NCBI GenBank assembly: GCA_025055255.1
Contig: JANWYI010000013.1
Location: 39,160 to 77,378 of the forward strand
Direction of reading: 5' to 3'
Source of the DNA: Anaerolineae bacterium
GTDB lineage: Bacteria > Chloroflexota > Anaerolineae > Aggregatilineales > UBA2796
Length of the DNA stretch: 38,219 bases
Part shown: positions 17,055 through 24,621 of the stretch, one piece after another
How positions within the stretch are numbered: the first letter of the stretch is position 1
Layout: each line of letters opens with the position of its first letter
Position numbers and translations under genes: made by a program
The notes under the pieces: generated by a model
Database searches by the model: none
What the model was told of the DNA's origin: nothing
What the model saw: the letters and a program-made list of their open reading frames with translations, nothing else

Positions 17055-17852
17055 ATGGTTTCTATGAGCCTTGAAAGATTGATCGCTGCGTTGCGGCAAA
17101 TGACTCAAGCTGTTGAAAGCGATGCTGACCTGCCAAGCGCCTATCGAGATGCCCTATGCGATCTTCTTGTGGGTTTAGGCGTGCTTGAAAAAGACAGAAG
17201 GACGTTTAGCACGCCCATAGCGCGTGCGTTCGTGCAGAGCTTGTCCTGTTGCCTTGAAGAAGGTGTGCTGACGTCGGCTGCGTGGCGCGGCGCACCTGAA
17301 GAGCCGTGCAGCGGCATCGGCGCGCTGCTCACACAGACCTTAGAGCGACATCGGCGTGTATGTTCAGCACAACCGCAGCCGTTGCGCGTCGTCCGCACTG
17401 CTATGGCTATCATCAAAGCGCGCCGTAATGACGAAGATGTCTACCTAATGCAATATGACGCACCTGCTCGCCAATTTCAGCTGCTCGGCGGCAAACGTGA
17501 AATGACCGACGAATCAAGCGCCGCGACGTTAGTCCGTGAGCTGCGTGAAGAGCTGGGCATGGATGATTTGACGCCTGAGCGCGATTTCACACTCTCACTG
17601 CTGTTGGATAGCGTGCGCGAGATGAGCGTCTCAGAGAGCGCTCATGTGCTTTCGGCTTATGAGCATAGCTTCTATCAATTGCTAAACGTGCGTTTCCAAG
17701 TGACCGAAACTGACATAACGCGTTGGCTGACCATGGATGAGCTGCTCAGCGGACGCACACATGACGGACGCCGAGTCTCGCGCTTGATCGCCAATCATCT
17801 GGCTGAACTGTTGCCGACTCTGCGCTACAGCTTGAGTGCGATAACAGTATGA
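17055..17852 (+). CDS. Nudix hydrolase family protein
   Basis: A protein of 265 residues. Residues about 1-110 are an alpha-helical region of unknown role with three Cys. Residues about 115-250 form a Nudix domain, with the box running from GGKREMTDE to RELREELG (catalytic REXXEE present; one extra residue between the first Gly and Glu compared with the canonical GX5E). Nudix enzymes cleave nucleoside diphosphates linked to another group; the substrate cannot be told here. It starts at ATG 17055 with GAGAG upstream (Met4 is an alternative). Its stop overlaps the next ATG in an ATGA junction, so the two genes are translationally coupled. Confidence 0.85.
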   Translation: MVSMSLERLIAALRQMTQAVESDADLPSAYRDALCDLLVGLGVLEKDRRTFSTPIARAFVQSLSCCLEEGVLTSAAWRGAPEEPCSGIGALLTQTLERHRRVCSAQPQPLRVVRTAMAIIKARRNDEDVYLMQYDAPARQFQLLGGKREMTDESSAATLVRELREELGMDDLTPERDFTLSLLLDSVREMSVSESAHVLSAYEHSFYQLLNVRFQVTETDITRWLTMDELLSGRTHDGRRVSRLIANHLAELLPTLRYSLSAITV

Positions 17853-18640
17853 CCAGAATTCTGCTTTTCGTCTTCCTGATGACGCTTGGGATGCTGCTGA
17901 CTGCGCCGAGTCCGCTAAGCCACGCGCAGAGCGATGCAGCTACGCCGACGCCGTTCATGCGCGCGCGTCCAAACGCCGAATTTCAGCCTTTGCAGCGCGG
18001 CGTGCCGATCATCGGCGAAATTAGAAGCCCTGACAGTGTAGAGCGTTTTGCCGTCTTCGCTGCGGCGAACGAGGTCATCAGCTTGGGCATGTTCCCTGAG
18101 GAAGGCAGCACGCTTGTGCCGCGCTTTGAGGTGTATGCGCCAAATGGCGAGCGCGTGGCAATCGGCAGCGCGCCGTTTGCCGCTGTGATCGGCTACCGTG
18201 TGCCTGCTACAGGCGCCTACATCGTCTTTGTGCGCGCTGAGCGCGGACGCGGCGCGTACAGCTTTTGGGTCAATAGCGGCGAGACCTTGCGTGACCTACA
18301 GCGTGGCACAATTCTACCTGAGCAGCCGATGCAGGGCAAATTGCTGCGCCGCGCTGACCGTGATGTCTGGCAGGTTGCACTACAGAGTGGGACGCCGATT
18401 GAAGTAGCGCTAGAACCTGAATCGCCGACGCTTAACTTGACCCTAGAAATCATCGCACCTGATGGAACGTTGCTCACAGCCGTGCCAAATGGCGACATTC
18501 CGTTGCTTTACGTCCCAAGCAATGGCACGTATACGTTCCGTGTCTATTCGCCGCAAGCAGCTGCTATCGGCGCATATACGCTCAGACTGCGCCTGCTGGG
18601 CGCTCTGCCCACACCAACTTTCGGCTCAGTGATCGGCTAG
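17849..18640 (+). CDS. Secreted PPC-like beta-domain protein
   Basis: A protein of 263 residues with a signal peptide (hydrophobic stretch ILLFVFLMTLGMLL, cleavage near SHAQS). Two similar beta-sandwich modules follow: about 45-145 (GVPIIGEIRSPDSVERFAVFA … TGAYIVFVRAERGRGAYSFWV) and about 155-255 (MQGKLLRRADRDVWQVALQSG … NGTYTFRVYSP … AIGAYTLRLRLL). These match the style of bacterial pre-peptidase C-terminal (PPC) domains, usually non-catalytic and attached to secreted enzymes. No enzyme domain is attached. It is coupled to the Nudix gene by an ATGA overlap. Its stop shares CTAG with the stop of the convergent SGNH gene. Confidence 0.75.
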   Translation: MTRILLFVFLMTLGMLLTAPSPLSHAQSDAATPTPFMRARPNAEFQPLQRGVPIIGEIRSPDSVERFAVFAAANEVISLGMFPEEGSTLVPRFEVYAPNGERVAIGSAPFAAVIGYRVPATGAYIVFVRAERGRGAYSFWVNSGETLRDLQRGTILPEQPMQGKLLRRADRDVWQVALQSGTPIEVALEPESPTLNLTLEIIAPDGTLLTAVPNGDIPLLYVPSNGTYTFRVYSPQAAAIGAYTLRLRLLGALPTPTFGSVIG

Positions 18641-19734
18641 GGCATTTGGCGTGCCAAGATTGCAGCGAGCGCGCTCTTGCCGCTGCTGCTCAGATGCACA
18701 CCATCGCCGATCAGCACGCCATCAGGATTGCTGCTCCAGAAGGCGTTCAACATGCCGCCATGCTCAGCTGATGGCGGCACGACGAGCGCAGCCTCAACTT
18801 CAGCGCGCGTCATGTTGCCGACCAAGTGCGCCGTTCCCATGCCGAGCGCACCGCTGATATCTATGCAGCGCACTTGCGGCAAAGCCAGACTACCGCCGCT
18901 ACATGCCGCTGCAATCGCTGCATTAAATGCTACAACGCGGTCATTGCTGAAGCCGCCAGCAAAATTCAAGGCAAATGGCGCAGGCGAGCCATAGTAAAAG
19001 TTGACAACTAAGATTTTGCCGTTTGGATTGCGTTGTGCGATCTGACTTGCCAGATTGCCAAGTGCTGCTGCATAGCTGTTCGCCTCGCCGCCTGTCAGAT
19101 CGTTAATGAATGGCACAATCACAGTGTAGGCACAGTTGTCTGCCAAAAGCTGGGCAAAAGCGCCCGTGCCAAAGTAGCTGGGATGATTCGGCGCGCTAAT
19201 GGCAGTTGCCGCTGCTGTCCGATTGAAGACGCGCATACCTGTATCGCCGCGTGCGCGAAACTGTGCCGCTAGATAGGCGCCTACAGACGCAAAGCGCAGC
19301 GTGACAAAACCAATGCCGCTCACCTCGAAGACAGCATCGCCTTGCGCCACAGAGTCGCCGACCACGCTTGTGCAGCGCTCTCTAGGCGCGGCTGCTTGCG
19401 GCGGTCGCGTGGATGTTGCGGTTGGCAGTGGCGTCGGAGTAACGGTCTCAGTTGGCGTGGCTGTTGCCGTTGGCGTCGCGGTATCTGTGGCAGTGGCGGT
19501 AGCAGTGGGCGTGCTGGTCTCAGTGGCAGGCGGCGCCATGAGCGGAATGTTGGTGCTAGTCGGACGCGATGTGTTGGTCCGAGTCGGCGCAAGCGCAACA
19601 GCGGTTGGCTCAGGCAGGAACAGGCGCGCGGCAAGGCTAACAACAGCAAGCGCAGCCGCAGCCGCAATGAACAAGATGCTCAGTGCGCTCAAGATGAGCA
19701 GCGGACGTGGAATAGCGCGGTCAGTTGGTTGCAT
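18637..19734 (-). CDS. Membrane-anchored SGNH/GDSL hydrolase
   Basis: A protein of 365 residues. A membrane helix near residues 12-35 (ALSILFIAAAAALAVVSL) is followed by a Thr/Pro-Ala/Thr stalk (about 45-115) and an external SGNH hydrolase domain (about 120-362). Catalytic blocks are present: VVGDSVAQGD (Ser), a conserved Gly region, FINDLTGG (Asn) and DGVHLSSSG (Asp-His). The family removes acyl groups from sugars, peptidoglycan or lipids; a cell-surface deacetylase role is inferred. It is convergent with, and shares CTAG with, the PPC-like gene. A decayed methyltransferase lies just upstream. Confidence 0.83.
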   Translation of the reverse strand: MQPTDRAIPRPLLILSALSILFIAAAAALAVVSLAARLFLPEPTAVALAPTRTNTSRPTSTNIPLMAPPATETSTPTATATATDTATPTATATPTETVTPTPLPTATSTRPPQAAAPRERCTSVVGDSVAQGDAVFEVSGIGFVTLRFASVGAYLAAQFRARGDTGMRVFNRTAAATAISAPNHPSYFGTGAFAQLLADNCAYTVIVPFINDLTGGEANSYAAALGNLASQIAQRNPNGKILVVNFYYGSPAPFALNFAGGFSNDRVVAFNAAIAAACSGGSLALPQVRCIDISGALGMGTAHLVGNMTRAEVEAALVVPPSAEHGGMLNAFWSSNPDGVLIGDGVHLSSSGKSALAAILARQMP

Positions 19735-19742
19735 CAGCTTTC

Positions 19743-20834
19743 CTAAACTAGAGATGTTTGGTAAACAGGACGTTTTTCAGGCACTGTTCGTTTGACAGTG
19801 CTAGAAAACAGTGGTACATGCGGACGTGCGCCTTCTGCCAACAGCTGTTTGTTTGCAGTGCGTGGATATCGCTCGTCAGCACAGGCGCGTGCGTACTCGC
19901 CCAAGCTGGCAGACTCGCGCAGCACATCGGCTGATGGAGGCTCTGATGTCATCAAGAGTGCCATCTGTGCGCCTTCGCGCTCTAGGACGCTGTGTAGCTC
20001 GCGCGCAACTGAGGTACTCAACTCGTCTGACCTGACTTGTCCTGAAATGCGCTCAGGAATGCTGCTATCATCACTGAAAAAGTTGATGATGCCGTTCACA
20101 CTGCTGTGAGCGCCTTTTTTACCTCGCTTGCCGCCTGCCTGCGCAAACTGACAACGGTCGGCTTGAGCTAAAACGCAAGCGCTTGTCTTATCAGCGAGCC
20201 CGCCAATCGTCTTGACCTCGCCTAGCTCTGGGAATATGTCGCCTATGCGATTTTTGACCAGCACAATGGCTATGCGCGTGACGTCAATGCCGATCCGCTG
20301 ACGTCCCAGCTTTTGCGCTGCAGCAATCGCTGTGCAGCAGCCGCAAAACGGATCGGGGACGACATCGCCTGCGCTGCTGGACGCCTGAATGATCCACTCA
20401 AGCGGCGCAAGCAGCTTTTGCATTGGACAGCCGAGCCGTTGATGCGCCTGCGCACTGTCAGGTGCGATGTCTGTGGTCGCATTCCAGATCGGCACGCATG
20501 CGCTCAAGTAGCGTCTGCAACGCGGAAAGCCACGCTCGCCTGCCTCGACGCGCTCATTTGAAAGGTGGACGTAGCGATTCTTCATTGCTGTGCTGACCTG
20601 TGCAAGGCGTGCCTCAGTCACTAGCTTTGTGCAGGCGACTTCAGCCGTTCAATCCCAGTGTCCGATATCTTTAACGACTTGCGCTACTAACTCGCACCTG
20701 CGCTCATCTTTGAAGGAGACGCCACAGTGCCGACTGATGTTGAACAGTCGGTCAGAGTGAATTAGGTCTACACTTTTGTCAGAGATGTGTTGGCGCAGAG
20801 TGACCAGATTATCATCGTGGTAAAGCTGATTCAT
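19743..20834 (-). pseudogene. Decayed site-specific DNA methyltransferase (N4/N6, beta-type order)
   Basis: Two same-strand open frames match the two ends of one methyltransferase family. The first (20649-20834, 61 residues) has the N-terminal part with LYHDDNLVTLRQ and a motif IV-like SVDLIHSDRLFN, where functional proteins have DPPF, and stops after FKDE…GHWD. The second (19743-20621, 292 residues) resumes near the C-terminal half: RLGCPMQK, motif I as DPFCGCCT instead of DPFCGCGT, then AAQKLGRQRIGID and the long tail ending in a VLEREGAQMALLM block. The middle (target-recognition region, roughly 200 residues in relatives) is missing. The deletion, the frame break and two active-site changes all point to an inactive gene. 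An extended -10 lies upstream. Confidence 0.78.
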
Positions 20835-20863
20835 TGGCTCGTCTCAGGTAAACGCTTTGCACG

Positions 20864-20872
20864 AGTATAGCA
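20864..20872 (-). promoter_or_regulatory. Extended -10 promoter of the decayed methyltransferase
   Basis: On the minus strand TGC precedes TATACT (complement of 20864-20869), 30 bases before the methyltransferase start at 20834. It is divergent from the dynamin operon promoter about 50 bases away. Confidence 0.45.
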
Positions 20873-20919
20873 CATTGCAGGCGCTATGAACGCCTGTGCG
20901 AAGGACGTGCACTTAAATA

Positions 20920-20928
20920 TGCTATAAT
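20920..20928 (+). promoter_or_regulatory. Extended -10 promoter of the dynamin-ATPase-TOPRIM operon
   Basis: TGC followed by a perfect TATAAT (20923-20928). The transcript would start near 20935, 25-40 bases before the first dynamin start. It is the only clear promoter before the five-gene run ending at 27254. Confidence 0.6.
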
Positions 20929-20971
20929 TTCGCTATGCGGCATTCGCTGCGCACGAGGGATGCACAGACCG

Positions 20972-22798
20972 ATGATGAATGCGCTTGCTGAAAAACCAAG
21001 CCTGCTCACACGCTATGACAATTTGCGCCGCAAACAGCGCGAGGTGCTGACTGCGACGCTTGATACGCTCGGCAAAGTAGACGGACTGCCTGAGGAGCAG
21101 CTCGCTCAGGCGCGCGACGCGCTCTTTCACACTGATCATCCATACTTATGTGTCCTAGTTGGCGCTTTCAACACAGGCAAGAGCAGCCTGATCAATGCGC
21201 TGATCGGCGCGCCTGTGCTGAGCGTCGGCGCGACGCCAACGACGAATCGAATCGCCATTTTGCGCTACGGCGAGGCGCTGCAGACGCTTTCAGGCGGCGA
21301 CTACGACACACTGTTCTATCCGTCGCCGCTCTTGCAACGTCTGAGCTTTGTGGATACGCCAGGCTTGGACTCAGTCTTCAGAAGCCACGCTGAGGTCACG
21401 CGCGCTTTTCTGCATCGCGCCGATCTAGTGCTGTTGGTCATGCTGGCGACGCAGGCGATGTCTGCCAGCAGCTTGAGCGATATCCAGAAGTTGCGCGCCT
21501 ACGGCAAGCGTCTGATTGTAGTGGTCAACCAAATTGACCTGATTGAGCCAAGTGAACGCGAGGCAGTGCGCGCTTTCGTCATTGAGCAGGGCAAATTGAC
21601 GCTGGGCGAATCGCCGCAGGTTTGGCTGACCTCAGCCAAGTGGGCAAGCGAGGCGACGCGCAGTCTGCCACGCGATGAAGACAAGTGGCAGGCGAGCGGC
21701 TTTGCGCAACTCGAAGCGTACTTTGAGCAGGCATTGAGCGACGCTGAACGCGTGCGCCAAAAGTTAGAGACACCACAGCACATCATGCGCAATGTGATGA
21801 GCGCCGCCAATGCACAGGTTGCAGCACAGCAGAGCGCTCTGGCTGAGTATCGGCGCTCAGCGGCAAATGTGCGCGGTCAGATTGAGGCGTCAATCCGTGA
21901 GCAAGAGGAGACCGCGCGAGCTATCGCTGCTGAGATTGACGCAAAGTTTAACGAGGCAATACAGCGCGGTCAGGCTGCAATTCGAGACGTTTTTCGCTGG
22001 AGCAAGGCGTTTTCACTAGCATTCAGCGGCTTAGGCGAGGTAGTTGGCATAGCGCGCTTCTTCAGGCGCTTTGGCGCGCAGACTCACGCGCAAAATGCTT
22101 TCGCTCAACACAAGGTGGATGAGCCGCTCGCTCAAATTCCTGCTATTGCCGATAGATTGGCGCCGCGCCTCGAAGGACGCGACATCCGCGACGTGGAAGA
22201 CCTTGTCCTGCACACAAAACAAGAGCTGGAGCGCCTGCCCAGTGCCTTGCAAGCCAAAGTGATCGGCACGCTGAGCGCGCCGCAAAGCTACGACCGCACG
22301 ATTCTGAAAAATGTCCGTGAAAAGCTACAAATGCAGCTTGATCTGGCGCGTGCGACCGAGTTCAAAACAATTGACAATGCTGTGCGCAACACAATCGTAG
22401 CGCTGAGCGTCTATGTGCTGGCTGTCCTGCTCATCGGCGGCTTTCTGATCGCCGTAGCTGCTGCCACAAGCGCCGAGTTAGGCGTGTGGCTGCTCGCCTT
22501 GCTGATGGTCTTGGCGCTGATCATCGGCGGCGCCAGCGCTATGCCATTGCGCGGCGCTTTTATGGCGAATGCCTACGCGCGGCGCATGGACGCGGCGCGA
22601 CGCGCCTATCAAGATACGCTCAGCAAGGCAGTCGCTGAGCAGATTGCCTATGGTAGACAGTTGCGCCAAGACGCTGTTGCGCCATTCTTGCGCATGGTTG
22701 AGACTCAGGTAGCGCAAGCGGACGCGATCAAGGCAGAATTAGCAGAGCGCGAGAAAGCACTCACAGCGCTAGAGGCTGAGCTGAGTGCATTGCGCTGA
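20972..22798 (+). CDS. Bacterial dynamin-like GTPase, first copy
   Basis: A large GTPase of the bacterial dynamin-like family (608 residues from this start). The GTPase domain has G1 GAFNTGKS, G2 Thr in GATPTTN, G3 DTPGLDS and G4 NQID, all intact. A long helical stalk follows (about 270-480), then a paired hydrophobic segment (about 485-530: VYVLAVLLIGGFLIAVAAA and LLALLMVLALIIGGA) acting as membrane paddle or anchor, and a final coiled helix. The family binds or remodels membranes upon GTP hydrolysis, often as pairs. Start: ATG 20960 abuts the ribosome site GAGGG, so ATG 20972 or 20975 fits better. It is the first gene of the operon, 9 bases before the ATPase gene. Confidence 0.92.
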   Translation: MMNALAEKPSLLTRYDNLRRKQREVLTATLDTLGKVDGLPEEQLAQARDALFHTDHPYLCVLVGAFNTGKSSLINALIGAPVLSVGATPTTNRIAILRYGEALQTLSGGDYDTLFYPSPLLQRLSFVDTPGLDSVFRSHAEVTRAFLHRADLVLLVMLATQAMSASSLSDIQKLRAYGKRLIVVVNQIDLIEPSEREAVRAFVIEQGKLTLGESPQVWLTSAKWASEATRSLPRDEDKWQASGFAQLEAYFEQALSDAERVRQKLETPQHIMRNVMSAANAQVAAQQSALAEYRRSAANVRGQIEASIREQEETARAIAAEIDAKFNEAIQRGQAAIRDVFRWSKAFSLAFSGLGEVVGIARFFRRFGAQTHAQNAFAQHKVDEPLAQIPAIADRLAPRLEGRDIRDVEDLVLHTKQELERLPSALQAKVIGTLSAPQSYDRTILKNVREKLQMQLDLARATEFKTIDNAVRNTIVALSVYVLAVLLIGGFLIAVAAATSAELGVWLLALLMVLALIIGGASAMPLRGAFMANAYARRMDAARRAYQDTLSKAVAEQIAYGRQLRQDAVAPFLRMVETQVAQADAIKAELAEREKALTALEAELSALR

Positions 22799-22807
22799 GG
22801 AGAACAA

Positions 22808-24007
22808 ATGACAGAGTTGCGCACACCGCCGCGCATCGAGGCGCTCACGGTCAAAAACTATCGAGCGCTGCGGAATGTCAAGCTAGATAATCTGCAACCG
22901 CTAACAGTTTTGCTAGGTGCAAACGGCAGCGGCAAATCAACTCTATTCGATGTTTTTGCCTTCCTTGCTGAATGCTTTCAAGTTGGCTTGCGCAAGGCTT
23001 GGGATAAACGTGGGCGCTTCCGTGAACTGCGCAGTCGTGGCAGTCAAGACCCCATCGAATTCGAGCTGGTTTACCGTGAATATGAGAATGCGCCTAAAAT
23101 CACCTATCATCTAACTATTGACGAGAAAGAAAATCGTCCGTTTGTAGCAGCAGAGTGGCTGCGATGGCGGCGTGGGCAAAAAGGTAAACCTTTCAAATTC
23201 CTCGATTTCAAAAATGGCGAAGGCTCAGTCATCAGCGGCGACGAGCCTGAAGAAAAAGATGAGCGCACTTATGAAAGGCTCGAATCGCCAGAGTACCTAG
23301 CGGTCAATACGCTTGGTCAGTTGGCGCGCAATCCGCGTGTAGCTGCTTTACGACGCTTCATCAGCGGCTGGTATCTTTCTTACCTAAGCGCTGACAGCGC
23401 ACGTGCCATCACAGAGGCAGGCGCGCAGGAGCGCCTTTCGCAGACAGGCGATAACCTGCCAAACGTCATCCAATACCTCAAGGAGCAGCATCCTAGAATA
23501 CTGACAGAAATTCTGCGCAAGCTGACAGAGCGTGTGCCGCGCCTTGAGAGCGTAGAGGCTGAGATCATGGCTGATGGGCGACTGTTGCTGCAGATCAAGG
23601 ATGCGCCGTTCCAGCAGCCAATCCTCGCACGGTTTGCCTCCGACGGCACTTTGAAGTTGCTGGCTTACTTAACCATTCTACATGACCCGCAGCCGCCACC
23701 GCTAGTCGGCATTGAGGAGCCTGAGAATTACTTGCATCATCGCTTGCTGCCCATCCTTGCCGAAGAATGCCACATGGCGACTGAGCGAATGCAGTTGATG
23801 ATCACCACGCATTCACCGTTTTTCATAGACGAGTTGAGACCAGAGGAAGTGTGGATACTCGGACGCGATCAGCAGGGTTACACGCACGCTACACAAGCTA
23901 GCAAAATGCAAGGGATTATCGAGCATGTCAAGGCAGGCGCAAAACTAGGCGATTTGTGGTCTGCAGGCTATCTGGGCGATCCTTTCTACCCCGAAGAGAC
24001 AGTATGA
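22808..24007 (+). CDS. ABC/AAA-type ATPase, OLD/AriA-like (AAA_21)
   Basis: A RecF/OLD-like ATPase of 399 residues. An N-terminal [17 protein letters not shown] strand precedes Walker [10 protein letters not shown] (residues 37-45), a central insert (about 80-230) and the C-terminal half with a signature-like region, Walker [14 protein letters not shown] and the switch His in [13 protein letters not shown]. Relatives such as AriA of PARIS and OLD proteins act with TOPRIM partners in phage defence. The ribosome site GGAG overlaps the dynamin stop region. Its stop overlaps the next gene by ATGA, so this pair is coupled. It encodes no nuclease itself. Composition looks less GCGC-rich than neighbours, hinting at transfer (inference). 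Confidence 0.9.
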   Translation: MTELRTPPRIEALTVKNYRALRNVKLDNLQPLTVLLGANGSGKSTLFDVFAFLAECFQVGLRKAWDKRGRFRELRSRGSQDPIEFELVYREYENAPKITYHLTIDEKENRPFVAAEWLRWRRGQKGKPFKFLDFKNGEGSVISGDEPEEKDERTYERLESPEYLAVNTLGQLARNPRVAALRRFISGWYLSYLSADSARAITEAGAQERLSQTGDNLPNVIQYLKEQHPRILTEILRKLTERVPRLESVEAEIMADGRLLLQIKDAPFQQPILARFASDGTLKLLAYLTILHDPQPPPLVGIEEPENYLHHRLLPILAEECHMATERMQLMITTHSPFFIDELRPEEVWILGRDQQGYTHATQASKMQGIIEHVKAGAKLGDLWSAGYLGDPFYPEETV

Positions 24008-24621
24008 CCAAGTTGGAAATATTGCTTGAAGAGCAGTCTGCAGAGATGATGCTGCGTTCACTTGTGCCGAAAATCGTCGGGAATGAGCGAGCACGAGCAG
24101 TTGCCTTTCGCAGGTTTCGCGGCAAGTATGCGCTGCTAAGACAGCTGCCTGCTATCTTAAAAGGCTACGCAGCGCGCATTAAAAGTGGTGAGGCAATACG
24201 CATACTTGTCTTGTTGGATCAAGACTCAGACGATTGCACTGAGCTTAAGCGAAAGCTGGAGCAGATCGCACTTGATGCAGGTCTAGTCACGCGCAGTGTT
24301 GCAACAGCTGACAAGCCTTTCCAGATTTTGAACCGTATTGCTATTGAAGAGCTTGAGGCATGGTATTTCGGCGACATTCAAGCGCTTTGCAGGGCTTATC
24401 CAAAAGTGGAGGAACATTTAGGTAGATTGAGAGAAGCTGATCCTGATTCAATTAGTGAAGCATCTCATGCGCTCAAGAGAGTCTTTGAGAAGGGATACAA
24501 GAAGAGAAACTTGTCCAAAATCGAAGTTGCAGAGCGCATAGCACAGTACATGCAACCTGAGCGCAATCGTTCTCGTAGTTTCCAAGTCTTCCGCGAAGGA
24601 CTTAAAGCATGTCTGACCTAA
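24004..24621 (+). CDS. DUF4276-like TOPRIM-type protein
   Basis: A protein of 205 residues from ATG 24004, which overlaps the ATPase stop (ATGA); the frame is open further upstream to 23956, but that would overlap the ATPase by 52 bases. Features typical of DUF4276: an N-terminal strand ending in a Glu (ILLEEQSAE, Glu9/Glu10), a TOPRIM-like acidic motif LLDQDSDD (Asp72, Asp74, Asp76) and [13 protein letters not shown]. The acidic set would bind metal, suggesting a nuclease or related phosphoryl-transfer role. The 3' end overlaps the second dynamin gene by 13 bases in another frame. AT-richer codon use (AAG/AAA, AGA) than the neighbours suggests foreign origin. Confidence 0.82.
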   Translation: MTKLEILLEEQSAEMMLRSLVPKIVGNERARAVAFRRFRGKYALLRQLPAILKGYAARIKSGEAIRILVLLDQDSDDCTELKRKLEQIALDAGLVTRSVATADKPFQILNRIAIEELEAWYFGDIQALCRAYPKVEEHLGRLREADPDSISEASHALKRVFEKGYKKRNLSKIEVAERIAQYMQPERNRSRSFQVFREGLKACLT

